Source: Paenilisteria riparia FSL S10-1204
Lineage (GTDB): Bacteria > Bacillota > Bacilli > Lactobacillales > Listeriaceae
DNA: 64,000 nucleotides
Reading direction: 5' to 3'
Assembly (NCBI RefSeq): GCF_000525995.1
Contig: NZ_AODL01000004.1
Location: forward strand, 124,001-188,000
The stretch's first letter is position 1. Each line of letters begins with the position of its first letter. Below are positions 9,506-17,968 of this stretch, in pieces. Both the position numbers and the translations under genes were made by a program. The notes beneath the pieces are model-generated. The model saw only the letters and a program-made list of their open reading frames with translations, had not been told where the DNA came from and made no database searches.

Positions 9506-9539
9506 TGTCTGAGAAATCCATGTTCCTCAGGCGTGCGTG
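9500..9539 (+). promoter_or_regulatory. Second pnp leader hairpin, overlapping the first
   Basis: The arm at 9500-9513 pairs with the arm at 9526-9539 over 14 positions, including several G-U pairs, around a 12-base loop. Its left arm uses four bases (CATG) of the first hairpin's right arm, so the two cannot both form fully. Confidence 0.45.
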
Positions 9540-9606
9540 AAGAATTATTATGCATGGTAAAGTTTCTAGCAAGGTGCGCTCCTCCTATGTAAAAGGAGAC
9601 TAAAAT

Positions 9607-11784
9607 ATGTCAGAAAAACAAGTATTCAAGTCCACATGGGCAGGAAAAGATTTAGTAATCGAAGTCGGTCAAATGGCGAAACAAGCCAATGGCGCAGCAC
9701 TTATCCGTTATGGTGACACGGTTGTTTTAACAGCTGCGGTAGGCTCAAGAAAACCAAGACCAGGTGATTTTTTCCCATTAACCGTTAACTACGAAGAAAA
9801 AATGTATGCCGTTGGTAAAGTACCAGGCGGTTTCTTAAAACGTGAAGGACGCCCAAGCGACCGCGCAACATTAACAGCTCGTCTCATCGACCGTCCCATC
9901 CGTCCGCTTTTTGCTGAAGGATATCGCAATGACGTACAAATCACATCGACTGTGCTTAGCGTAGAGCAAGATTGTTCCCCAGAAATGGCTGCAATGCTTG
10001 GCTCATCTATCGCACTTTCTATCTCAGACATTCCGTTTGAAGGTCCAATCGCAGGCGTTGACGTTGGTCGCATTAATGGCGAATATATTATCAACCCAAG
10101 CGTGGATCAAGCAGAACAAAGCGATATTAGCCTAACTGTTGCCGGAACAAAAGAAGCAATCAACATGGTAGAAGCAGGCGCGAAAGAAGTTCCTGAAGAA
10201 GCAATGCTTGAAGCAATTATGTTCGGTCACGAAGAAATCAAACGCTTAATTGCCTTCCAAGAAGAAATCGTTGCTGCTGTTGGTAAAGAGAAGATGGAAG
10301 TCGAATTATTCGTTCCAGACGCTGCCCTTGTGGAAGAAATCAAACAACGCGCAGAAGCAGACATGAAAAAAGCAATCCAAACAGAAGAAAAACTAGCGCG
10401 TGAAGAAAATATCACCGTACTAAAAGAAACGGTCATTGCGGAGTACGAAGCGAAAGAACTCGAAAACGCGGCTGACATTTTACCAGAAGTAGGGCATATC
10501 CTTGAAATTCTTGAAAAAGATGAAATGCGCCGCCTTATTTCTCAAGATAAAATCCGTCCTGATGGTCGTAAAGTGGATGAAATCCGTCCGCTATCATCAG
10601 AAGTTGGCGTTTTGCCGCGGGTCCATGGTTCAGGTTTATTTACACGTGGACAAACACAAGCGCTTAGCGTATGTACATTAGCGCCTTTACGCGAACACCA
10701 AATCATTGATGGTTTAGGTCTTGAAGACTCAAAACGCTTCATGCATCATTATAACTTCCCGCAATTCAGTGTTGGGGAAACAGGCCCACGTCGCGCTCCA
10801 GGTCGTCGTGAAATTGGACATGGAGCACTTGGCGAACGTGCCTTGCAACAAGTTATTCCGAGTGAGGAAGACTTCCCATACACGATTCGCCTTGTATCCG
10901 AAGTTTTGGAATCTAACGGCTCTAGCTCACAAGCAAGTATTTGTGGTTCGACGCTTGCAATGATGGATGCTGGTGTACCAATCAAAGCGCCAGTAGCAGG
11001 TATTGCGATGGGTCTTGTAAAACTTGGCGATGACTACACAATTCTTTCTGATATTCAAGGAATGGAAGATCACTTCGGCGACATGGATTTCAAAGTTGCT
11101 GGAACACGTGACGGTATTACAGCTTTACAAATGGATATTAAAATCGACGGTCTTAGCCGTCAAATCCTAGAAGAAGCATTGACACAAGCCAAAGCTGGCC
11201 GTCTGCACATTCTAGAACATCTGGAAGCAACGATTAATACACCACGCGAAACACTGTCTGAGTACGCACCGAAAATCGTTACGATGACAATCAAACCAGA
11301 CAAAATCAAAGACGTTATCGGGCCTGGCGGTAAACAAATCAACCAAATCATCGATGAAACAAGCGTTAAAATCGACATCGAACAAGATGGTACAGTATTT
11401 ATCGCATCCCAAGACGATGCAATGATTGAAAAAGCAAAAGCCATGATTGAAGAAATCGTGCGCGAAGTACAAGTTGGCGAAATTTACGACGGTAAAGTAC
11501 GCCGCATCGAGAAATTTGGAGCTTTTGTTGAATTGTTCAAAGGAAAAGATGGCTTGATTCACATTTCCGAACTAGCGCATGAACGCGTTGGCAAAGTAGA
11601 AGACATCTTGAAAATGGGCGATATCGTCAAAGTAAAAGTAACAGAAATCGATGACCACGGTCGCGTAAACGTATCTCGCAAAGCGTTAATCGAGAAAAAA
11701 GAAGGGGACAGCAGCACGGAACAATCAAGCCGTCCACCACGCAAAGAAGGCTACAAAAAGCCCTACAACAAAGATAAAAAATAA
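9607..11784 (+). CDS. pnp: Polyribonucleotide nucleotidyltransferase (PNPase)
   Basis: PNPase degrades RNA from the 3' end using phosphate. The 725-residue protein has the expected order: first RNase PH domain (about 10-230), an all-alpha linker, second RNase PH domain (about 310-540; contains [30 protein letters not shown]-type residues around 385-415), a KH domain with GPGGKQI at 572-578, and an S1 domain from about 622 to 692. A Lys/Gly/Ser-rich tail follows. The GGAG ribosome site at 9595-9598 can pair with an upstream CTCC, which may dampen translation. The gene is followed by its own terminator. Confidence 0.97.
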   Translation: MSEKQVFKSTWAGKDLVIEVGQMAKQANGAALIRYGDTVVLTAAVGSRKPRPGDFFPLTVNYEEKMYAVGKVPGGFLKREGRPSDRATLTARLIDRPIRPLFAEGYRNDVQITSTVLSVEQDCSPEMAAMLGSSIALSISDIPFEGPIAGVDVGRINGEYIINPSVDQAEQSDISLTVAGTKEAINMVEAGAKEVPEEAMLEAIMFGHEEIKRLIAFQEEIVAAVGKEKMEVELFVPDAALVEEIKQRAEADMKKAIQTEEKLAREENITVLKETVIAEYEAKELENAADILPEVGHILEILEKDEMRRLISQDKIRPDGRKVDEIRPLSSEVGVLPRVHGSGLFTRGQTQALSVCTLAPLREHQIIDGLGLEDSKRFMHHYNFPQFSVGETGPRRAPGRREIGHGALGERALQQVIPSEEDFPYTIRLVSEVLESNGSSSQASICGSTLAMMDAGVPIKAPVAGIAMGLVKLGDDYTILSDIQGMEDHFGDMDFKVAGTRDGITALQMDIKIDGLSRQILEEALTQAKAGRLHILEHLEATINTPRETLSEYAPKIVTMTIKPDKIKDVIGPGGKQINQIIDETSVKIDIEQDGTVFIASQDDAMIEKAKAMIEEIVREVQVGEIYDGKVRRIEKFGAFVELFKGKDGLIHISELAHERVGKVEDILKMGDIVKVKVTEIDDHGRVNVSRKALIEKKEGDSSTEQSSRPPRKEGYKKPYNKDKK

Positions 11785-11793
11785 ATTTATCCA

Positions 11794-11832
11794 AAACGCT
11801 CGTCTAGGCATACTGTCTGGCGAGTTTTTTTG
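11794..11832 (+). terminator. Terminator of pnp
   Basis: A stem CTCGTC/GGCGAG (with one G-U pair) is followed by seven or more T residues shortly after the pnp stop codon. Confidence 0.6.
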
Positions 11833-11837
11833 CATCG

Positions 11838-11868
11838 AAAAAGCCTGCCATCACAAGGATAACAGGCT
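11838..11868 (-). terminator. Terminator of rsgA
   Basis: On the minus strand AGCCTG pairs with CAGGCT around a 15-base loop and is followed by a T run. It lies just after the rsgA stop and back to back with the pnp terminator, insulating the convergent genes. Confidence 0.6.
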
Positions 11869-11875
11869 AGCATTA

Positions 11876-12941
11876 CTATTTCTTTCGTGCTTTTAAATTG
11901 GATTTATATTGCGTTTCTAATGCCTTGTGAACGGCCTTCCACTTCTGCTTCTCCGCACGTTGTAAAACAGGGTCGTTTTTACGCTCGAAATAGGCTAATT
12001 CTCGCTTCAATTTCACCCAATTCGAATAATGAGCCTCTGGGAGTGTCCCGTCTGCGAGAGCGGCTTGTACGGCGCATTCTGGCTCCGTTCCATGTTGGCA
12101 ATTACGGAATTTACAGCGTGCCGCCAAATCTTCAATATCTTGAAATGTCTCACTAAGTCCGTCACTAGCTTGGCCAATACCAAGTTCGCGCATTCCCGGT
12201 GTATCAATAACGAGCAAACCAGTCTGCAATAAATGCAGTTCCCGATGCGTCGTCGTATGCTTACCTTTGGAGTCATCCTCGCGAATACTACTTGTTTTCA
12301 TGAGCGGCTCCCCGGCCAAAGCATTAATAAATGACGATTTCCCAACACCTGAAGATCCAAGCAGAACAACCGTCTCACTGGGTTTCAAAAACGCCTCAAT
12401 CGCTTCAAAACCACGTTTCGATAAATTATCCACTGGAAAAACTGGCACACCGTACGCAACAAGTTCAATTTCCGTCACGATTTGCGCCACGTCATCACTT
12501 AAATCCGCTTTCGTCAAAATAATTACCGGTTTCGAACCGCTATACCAAGCAATCGTCAAATAGCGTTCCAACCGATTCATACTAAAATCATGATTTAGCG
12601 AACTAACAATAAATACGTAGTCAAAGTTCGCCGCTACCAATTGTTCGCCACCAGCAGGATCACTGCGCTTAAACACTGTCTTCCGATCTAATACACCATG
12701 AATCAACGACGTATCTTGCGGATAACTCTCCAATGCCACAAAATCACCAACCGCCGGCAATTCTGTATTCACCGCGCCCATAAACGCAACATATTTCAGT
12801 TTGGCCAAATGCTCACCATCTTTGGATATCACCTTAAAAAAAATCTTTAAAAACAGCTGTAACACGTGCTGGAACTAATCCTTCCTGAAATGTTTGCGCC
12901 TCAAAAAAATCCGTAAATCCATAATTATTAATACTATTCAA
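11876..12941 (-). CDS. rsgA: Ribosome small-subunit GTPase RsgA (frameshifted near the start)
   Basis: RsgA is a circularly permuted GTPase that checks late 30S assembly. The main frame shows the permuted order: G4 TKADL before G1 GSSGVGKSS and G3 DTPGM, then a zinc-binding segment with the CX5CX-type residues of KCRFxNC-H-C (here CKFRNCQHGTEPEC). That frame lacks a proper start. The expected N-terminus begins at a TTG (plus-strand CAA 12939-12941) behind AAAGGAG and reads MNSINNYGFTDFF before stopping. Deleting one base in the A8 run at 12836-12843 joins both parts into a 354-residue protein, so this looks like an indel artefact rather than decay. Confidence 0.9.
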
Positions 12942-12962
12942 TGTTTTCGCTCCTTTATAATA

Positions 12963-12992
12963 GGGGAGCTTTAATTCAAATCAAACGCTCCC
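12963..12992 (-). promoter_or_regulatory. Hairpin in the rsgA leader
   Basis: GGGAGC and GCTCCC pair around a 17-18-base loop between the predicted rsgA promoter and its ribosome site. No T tract follows. It could be a leader structure or chance. Confidence 0.3.
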
Positions 12993-13071
12993 AAAATGTG
13001 ATTGCTCTTCGTATTTAGAAAAATTACAATATCCATCATTCATCATCCTTTCATAATGGGAATTCCGTTTC

Positions 13072-13100
13072 ATTATAACACGACAAGAACGCTTTTACTA
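13072..13100 (-). promoter_or_regulatory. Possible rsgA promoter
   Basis: On the minus strand a perfect TATAAT (plus 13072-13077) lies about 130 bases upstream of rsgA; the -35 at 17-base spacing (TAGTAA) is poor. Confidence 0.3.
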
Positions 13101-13112
13101 GGTTAAAAGGCA

Positions 13113-13151
13113 ACAAAAAAACAGGAGAGTTTCAAAGCACTTTCCTGTTTT
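13113..13151 (-). terminator. Terminator of the yqzD-yqzC pair
   Basis: On the minus strand AACAGGA pairs with TCCTGTT around a loop of about 16 bases and is followed by a T7 run, immediately after the 13157 stop codon. Confidence 0.75.
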
Positions 13152-13156
13152 AAATA

Positions 13157-13636
13157 TTAATTCTTATGCGTAATGATTTTCGCGATTTGATCAGCTGTCA
13201 TTGTACTATTTACGTTATAGGCACCATCACGAACATATTTCTCATAGCCATTTGCACGTAAGAACTTATCAAATTCAGAACCAGATTTGATGATTCCTGC
13301 AGCTTGAAGTTCATTGCCTGCTTTAGACGATGGATCGCCTTTTTTGATTACAAGCGTAAATTTCTTCACTTGTTTCGCTTTTTCTTCTTCCGCTTTTTTC
13401 TTAGCTGCGGCTGCTTTTTGTGCTTCTTCCGCTTGTGATTTAGCTAGTTCTTGAGAGGCTAGTAAATCCTCGTACTTCTTTTTGTAAGAAGAGTCATCGG
13501 CTTGTGTTGTCGTTGTTTTTTCTGGCTTGGCTGATTTTTCTGCTTGTGCACTTGATGAAAAGAAAGTGTCAAAGACAAGCAAGAGCACGGCTGAGATTAA
13601 GAAACCCAGTGCCAACATGCGAAGTGATTGTTTCAT
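13157..13636 (-). CDS. Membrane-anchored protein with a MltG/YceG N-terminal-like domain (YqzC-like)
   Basis: The 159-residue product has an N-terminal membrane anchor (about 8-30, LGFLISAVLLLVFDTFF), an Ala/Lys/Glu-rich coiled segment (about 60-95) and a C-terminal domain (about 96-157). The last part, with TLVIKKGDPSSKAGNELQAAGII and the GAYNVNSTMTADQIAKIIT segment, resembles the LysM-like substrate domain found at the front of the endolytic transglycosylase MltG. The catalytic MltG domain itself is absent. By position next to rpmG it corresponds to YqzC of Bacillus, of unknown function; a cell-wall role is an inference only. The ATG follows GGGGAGG. Confidence 0.75.
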   Translation of the reverse strand: MKQSLRMLALGFLISAVLLLVFDTFFSSSAQAEKSAKPEKTTTTQADDSSYKKKYEDLLASQELAKSQAEEAQKAAAAKKKAEEEKAKQVKKFTLVIKKGDPSSKAGNELQAAGIIKSGSEFDKFLRANGYEKYVRDGAYNVNSTMTADQIAKIITHKN

Positions 13637-13667
13637 TTTGTAAGTTCCTCCCCTAAATAGCTCCTAA

Positions 13668-14022
13668 TTAATGAGCAACGTATTCAGCGATTATTTCATT
13701 TACTTGTTCTTCAGAAAGCTCGGATTGAACAATAATTTCCTCTATAGTGACACCAGAAGTATACAAATTGATGATTTGTTTCTTTCTCAGGTCGCGCAGT
13801 TTCTTACTTGATGTGCGGACTGGTGTAACAGTATCAGCATCAATTTTCATTGTATCTTCCAGGGTAGACACGCGTTTTTTTTAATTCGAAGTTCTCTTGC
13901 ATTAATTGTGATGCAATCTCTTCAAGCTCGCTTTCCAATTGTTTGCTATTTCCTTTTTGCATAAATGAAAGCAAGAATAGGACAACAGAACAAGCAAGGA
14001 GAATTATGATTAATACCGTCAT
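13668..14022 (-). CDS. YqzD-like small membrane protein (frameshifted)
   Basis: Two short frames overlap at 13840-13871. The first gives a membrane helix (about 3-21) and a Glu/Leu-rich coil ending ENFELKK; the second continues RVSTLEDTMKIDADT and ends with a helix-turn-helix-like stretch (IINLYTSGVTIEEIIVQSELSEEQ). One base fewer in the T8 run at 13875-13882 joins them into a single 117-residue protein, which I believe is the size of Bacillus YqzD. The recurring domain architecture (anchor, coil, Trp-less HTH-like tail) suggests an anchored regulator or adaptor, but no function is known. It lies 31 bases before the YqzC-like gene and is probably cotranscribed. Confidence 0.75.
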
Positions 14023-14060
14023 TGTGTGAATAACACCTCTTTTCCTAAACTCTACTTCTA

Positions 14061-14069
14061 TTTATAGCA
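14061..14069 (-). promoter_or_regulatory. Possible extended -10 promoter of yqzD
   Basis: On the minus strand TGCTATAAA forms an extended -10 about 40 bases before the yqzD start. A TTGACT further upstream is 22 bases away, too far for a standard -35. Confidence 0.3.
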
Positions 14070-14139
14070 CAATTTGGAGTAAAAACATAGTCAAAAAGAC
14101 AGATTGTAAAGAAAATAAAAAAGAAAAGCTCAGGAATCC

Positions 14140-14168
14140 TTGCGCAAAGCCTTTAAAAATGATATTAT
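14140..14168 (+). promoter_or_regulatory. Putative SigA promoter of rpmG
   Basis: TTGCGC (14140-14145), 17 bases, and TATTAT (14163-14168) precede rpmG by about 55 bases. Confidence 0.45.
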
Positions 14169-14222
14169 AATACAGGTCTGATAGATAAATAATCCGTTTG
14201 AAAGAGTCTGGAGGGAAATAGA

Positions 14223-14372
14223 ATGCGTGTTAATATTACTTTAGAATGTACAGAGTGCGGCGATCGCAACTACATTACAACTAAAAACAAACGTGAAAAC
14301 CCGGAACGTATTGAATTAAAAAAATATTGTCCAAGATTGCGCCGTGTGACTTTGCACCGCGAAACTAAGTAA
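14223..14372 (+). CDS. rpmG: 50S ribosomal protein L33
   Basis: L33 is a small protein of the large ribosomal subunit. The 49-residue product starts [20 protein letters not shown], carries the zinc-type CxxC pair at residues 9 and 12, a further Cys in KKYCPRLR, and ends TLHRETK, all typical. A GGAGGG ribosome site precedes the ATG. It is transcribed on its own, between a predicted promoter and a terminator. Confidence 0.97.
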   Translation: MRVNITLECTECGDRNYITTKNKRENPERIELKKYCPRLRRVTLHRETK

Positions 14373-14403
14373 GCAGCAGGATTTTCGCCTGTTGCTTTTT
14401 TTT
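14372..14403 (+). terminator. Terminator of rpmG
   Basis: AGCAGCAGG pairs with CCTGTTGCT (one G-U pair) around a 7-base loop, followed by T8. Confidence 0.8.
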
Positions 14404-14433
14404 AGCTTTTTATGAGTGAAGGGGGCTTTCAAA

Positions 14434-14988
14434 ATGGAAGAAAAAGCGATTTTACGGCATGACACATTGGCAAAGCTAAACGAAATGGATGAAATTACAT
14501 ATGAAAACCGATCCGCAAGCCTTGCTAAACAGCTTTATAATGAAGAAGTATGGCATCAAGCGACAACTATTGGTATCACAATCGCTCGCTTTCCAGAAGT
14601 CGCAACAAAAGAAATCATTCGTCGCGCTTGGCTAGAAGGTAAAATAGTGGCCATTCCTGAAACGAATAACAAAACTAGAGCGATGCATTTTCGTCGCTAC
14701 CAACCAAATGATCCACTAATACAAAAAGCACTCGGCTTGTACGAGCCTACAAAAGATGCACCAATTATTTCAGAAGAAGAAATAGATTTACTTATCGTTC
14801 CTGGTGTCGTTTTCCGCTCAGATGGGTATCGAATTGGTTTTGGCGGAGGCTTCTATGACCGCTATTTAGCAGGATATAAAGGCAATACGATTTCGCTTTG
14901 CTATACTGACCAAATGACTACCAATTTCACACTAGAAAACCACGACTTACCTGTTCAAAAACTACTGATCGAAGCAAATCAAAAATAA
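14434..14988 (+). CDS. fthC: 5-formyltetrahydrofolate cyclo-ligase
   Basis: The enzyme converts 5-formyl-THF to 5,10-methenyl-THF using ATP, rescuing a folate storage form. The 184-residue protein has the family signature FGGGFYDRYL near residue 135, preceded by the LIVPGVVF strand and by R/K residues of the N-terminal substrate site. I chose the ATG at 14434, eight bases after GAAGGGGG; the in-frame GTG at 14416 lies inside that site. gluP follows, as in Bacillus (yqgN-yqgP). It complements folD and gcvT elsewhere in the window. Confidence 0.93.
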   Translation: MEEKAILRHDTLAKLNEMDEITYENRSASLAKQLYNEEVWHQATTIGITIARFPEVATKEIIRRAWLEGKIVAIPETNNKTRAMHFRRYQPNDPLIQKALGLYEPTKDAPIISEEEIDLLIVPGVVFRSDGYRIGFGGGFYDRYLAGYKGNTISLCYTDQMTTNFTLENHDLPVQKLLIEANQK

Positions 14989-15030
14989 TAGCAGAAAAAT
15001 GGCAGAGATTGATTTACAAGACTCTCCTTT

Positions 15031-15059
15031 TTGCGTATAGTATTACTTATAAATAGGAT
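15031..15059 (+). promoter_or_regulatory. Possible promoter of gluP-yqgQ-glcK
   Basis: TTGCGT (15031-15036), 17 bases, and TAGGAT (15054-15059) lie shortly before the gluP start. The close spacing to the start codon gives only a short leader. Confidence 0.35.
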
Positions 15060-15081
15060 TTTAAAGAAAGCAGGGAATTTT

Positions 15082-16630
15082 TTGAGCTTCCAAGAACAGT
15101 ATATCTTTTGGCGATTAACGAACTATTTTCTTGTAGAAGAGGGCTATCGCTTAATTCATCTCCATGAAAAGAAACAAGAACTATGGTTAGACAATCCAGC
15201 CCAGAAGAAACGGCCAGTGATTCGAATTCAGATGAAGGAACTTAGCTGGGCAAATGTGGTAGAGCGTGATATTGAACAAGTAATGCGTGTTTGCGAAGAC
15301 TTACGTAAACAAATGGGGCGCTTGAAACTCCCACTTGTCAATATTTATATTACACCTTTTGCACCGGTTGGGGACATTTCAGAATGGTTCGACAAGCCGC
15401 TACAATCCGATAACGAGAAAATACATTTAAATAATATATTGATTGATAAAGAAGAAGCGAACGCACAATTACCTGGCATAGAGGAATCGCTGAATATTCC
15501 GGCAGGTACTTTCCGTGTTCCAGAAGACATTGATGAGGCGGTTGTAGTAAAAGAACGCAGTCATGTTATTAATTACATTACTACAAAGGTTAGTGAAGAA
15601 CAAGTACAGGCTCGCAAGGACAAGCCTTATGTGACCTATGCTTTACTAGCTATTCAGATTGTTGTATTCTTAATCATGACGTTCACCGGTGGAACAAGTA
15701 ACAATACTTACAATCTAGTTCGTTGGGGTGCTAAGTTTAACCCGCTTATTTATGCTGGCGAATGGTGGCGCTTTATTACACCGATGTTCATCCATATAGG
15801 CTTGCTACATTTACTCATGAATTCAGTTGTCCTCTATATCATCGGACCAATGGCAGAAAAACTTTACGGAAAATGGCGTTATGCAGTTATTTATTTTATA
15901 TCTGGTATTACCGGTGTCGTTGCAAGCTTTGTATTTAATGTAAATGTCTCAGCGGGTGCTAGCACAGCAATTTTCGGTATTTTCGGGGCCTTGCTCTATT
16001 TAGTCGTACTAAAACCGCATATTTATGCGCGCTCACTAGGAATCAGCATTGCTGGGTTAGTTGTTGTGAATTTAGTGGTTGATTTATTTTCGCAAGGAAT
16101 TGACTTAGCTGGTCATGTCGGGGGATTGGTTGGTGGATTCTTGATTGCAGGTGCCTTATCCATGCCTAACCAATATTTCCATTGGCGCCGTGTCCTTTAT
16201 GGTATTTCTGTTGTCGTATTAACCGCATTTTTCCTATGGTTCGGTTTTAGTAAAGGTCAGCAACCATATGATCCACAAAATGCAAACGGAGTTGCAGGAA
16301 CATTTATTCAAAATGAAGATTTGGATACTGCACAAACTATATTAGATCGGCTAAAAGTGTCGAATAGCGCTGATGACGCCACATTCACCAATTTGGCAGT
16401 GATTGCAACATTAAAAGACAACGAGAAACAAGCCGCAATTTACGCAAAGGAAGCAATCCGCATGCAGCCTTTTAACCCCCCATGCCCATTTCTTATTAGC
16501 TAGGAGTTACGAGATGCAAGGCGATTTGAAACAAGCTTTAAAAGAAGCAAGCATCGCTGTAGAGCAGGAGAATTCCGAAACATATATGCAGTATAAGCAG
16601 TATTTAGAAAGCAAAATCCAAATGAGATAA
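15082..16630 (+). CDS. gluP: Rhomboid family intramembrane serine protease GluP (frameshifted at 3' end)
   Basis: This membrane protease resembles Bacillus GluP/YqgP: a soluble N-terminal domain (about 1-170), a rhomboid core of about six to seven membrane helices, and C-terminal TPR repeats. Rhomboid landmarks are WWRFITPMFIHIGLLHLLMN, the catalytic serine motif GASTAIFG and the later HVGGLVGGF with the second catalytic residue. The visible frame ends abruptly after FNPPCPFLIS. Removing one C from the C6 run at 16476-16481 restores NPHAHFLLARSYEMQGDL, a typical TPR, and extends the protein to TAA at 16628-16630 (515 residues). Start chosen: TTG at 15082, where similarity to the family begins. 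Confidence 0.9.
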
Positions 16631-16642
16631 GAAGGTATCGTT

Positions 16643-16849
16643 ATGAAAACAGTTTATGATGTGGCTCAATTGCTTAAGAAATATGGCATCTTTGTCTACT
16701 TAGGGAAAAGGGAGTGGGACATTGAGATGATGGAGTACGAGCTTACCGAACTGTTTAAACATAAATTGCTTGATCGAGAAGTATATGCTCGTGCGCGATC
16801 GATTTTAAAAGTGGAGCTGGATAAAGAGAAAGCAAAAAATAGAGTGTAG
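16643..16849 (+). CDS. yqgQ: YqgQ family protein (DUF910)
   Basis: The 68-residue product matches the YqgQ family: VYDVAQLLKKYGIFVYLGKREWDIEMMEYEL, then ELFKHKLLDREVYARA. These are small helical proteins of unknown function, nearly always between the rhomboid gluP and glucokinase, as here. It starts 12 bases after the corrected gluP stop and ends 18 bases before glcK, so the three probably form one operon. Confidence 0.9.
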   Translation: MKTVYDVAQLLKKYGIFVYLGKREWDIEMMEYELTELFKHKLLDREVYARARSILKVELDKEKAKNRV

Positions 16850-16867
16850 ATTAGGAGACATGTGAAC

Positions 16868-17827
16868 ATGGAAAAGAAATTAATTGGTGTTGACCTAGGT
16901 GGAACTACTGCAAAAATTGCGATTCTAACAACAGATGGAAAAATCGAAGAAAAGTGGTCTGTCGCAACAGACATAGAAGACGAAGGATCTCATATAGTTC
17001 GCAATATCGGCGACAGCATTAATCAGAAATTAACCGATTTGCAATTAGACAACAGCGGTTTCTATGGCATCGGAATGGGTACCCCAGGAACGATTGATTA
17101 TGAAAAAGGAACTGTAAAAGGCGCCTATAACCTTAATTGGGCGAAAACACAGAATGTAGCAGCAGACTTAAAGGCGATTACAGGCTTAGATGTGTATTTA
17201 GATAATGATGCTAACATCGCAGCTGTAGGAGAAAGATGGCAAGGCGCAGGTGAAGGCTCTGCGAACGTATTCTTCGTAACATTAGGAACAGGTGTCGGTG
17301 GTGGTATTTTCGCTGAGGGAAAAATTCTTCACGGAGCAAAAGGTGCAGCAGGAGAGATTGGACATATAACTGTAGACACAAGTGAACATGCCTACGACTG
17401 TACTTGTGGCAAAAAAGGATGTTTAGAAACCATTGCATCTGCTACAGGCATTGTTCGAGTTGCAAAAGATTTAGCTAGAACCTATGAGAAAGGTTCCAAA
17501 TTGAAGACAACATCAGAAGAAATAACATCGAAGCTTATTTTCGAACTGGCAGCAGAGAATGATGAGTTAGCGACCAAAGTAGTTGATCATATTTGCTTCT
17601 ATCTTGGCCTTGCGTGTAGCCATATTGGTAACATGCTAAATCCAGAAAAAATTATTATTGGCGGTGGTGTTTCTGCGGCAGGTGACGCGTTACTAAAACC
17701 AATTCAAGCTTATTTCGAAGGTATGGTTTTCCCAGCAGTACGAGAGTCGACATCAATTTCGATTGCAACTCTAGGAAACGATGCAGGAGTTCTAGGTGCA
17801 GCGTGGTTAGCACTTCCAGCTGAATAA
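16868..17827 (+). CDS. glcK: Glucokinase, ROK family
   Basis: Glucokinase phosphorylates free glucose with ATP. The 319-residue ROK protein has the N-terminal phosphate motif GVDLGGTTAKIAIL, the glucose-site region with NDANIAA, the glycine-rich GTGVGGGI, and the ROK zinc motif in CTCGKKGCLE near residue 180. I chose the ATG at 16868 because AGGAG lies ten bases upstream; a GTG two codons earlier is too close to that site. It ends the gluP-yqgQ-glcK operon, followed by a perfect 14-bp terminator stem. Confidence 0.94.
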   Translation: MEKKLIGVDLGGTTAKIAILTTDGKIEEKWSVATDIEDEGSHIVRNIGDSINQKLTDLQLDNSGFYGIGMGTPGTIDYEKGTVKGAYNLNWAKTQNVAADLKAITGLDVYLDNDANIAAVGERWQGAGEGSANVFFVTLGTGVGGGIFAEGKILHGAKGAAGEIGHITVDTSEHAYDCTCGKKGCLETIASATGIVRVAKDLARTYEKGSKLKTTSEEITSKLIFELAAENDELATKVVDHICFYLGLACSHIGNMLNPEKIIIGGGVSAAGDALLKPIQAYFEGMVFPAVRESTSISIATLGNDAGVLGAAWLALPAE

Positions 17828-17840
17828 AAGCTATTGATTG

Positions 17841-17893
17841 GCGATATTATTAGTACCTATTTAGACTAATAATATCGCTTACTTATTTTATTT
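17841..17893 (+). terminator. Terminator of glcK
   Basis: A perfect 14-bp stem, GCGATATTATTAGT (17841-17854) with ACTAATAATATCGC (17865-17878), is followed by a T-rich stretch. Confidence 0.75.
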
Positions 17894-17968
17894 TGCTGGA
17901 AATTTGTTTTAGTGTCGGAATGTCAGGGTAAAATGTAATTAAACATACAAACAATTGGGGGGAGAGAG

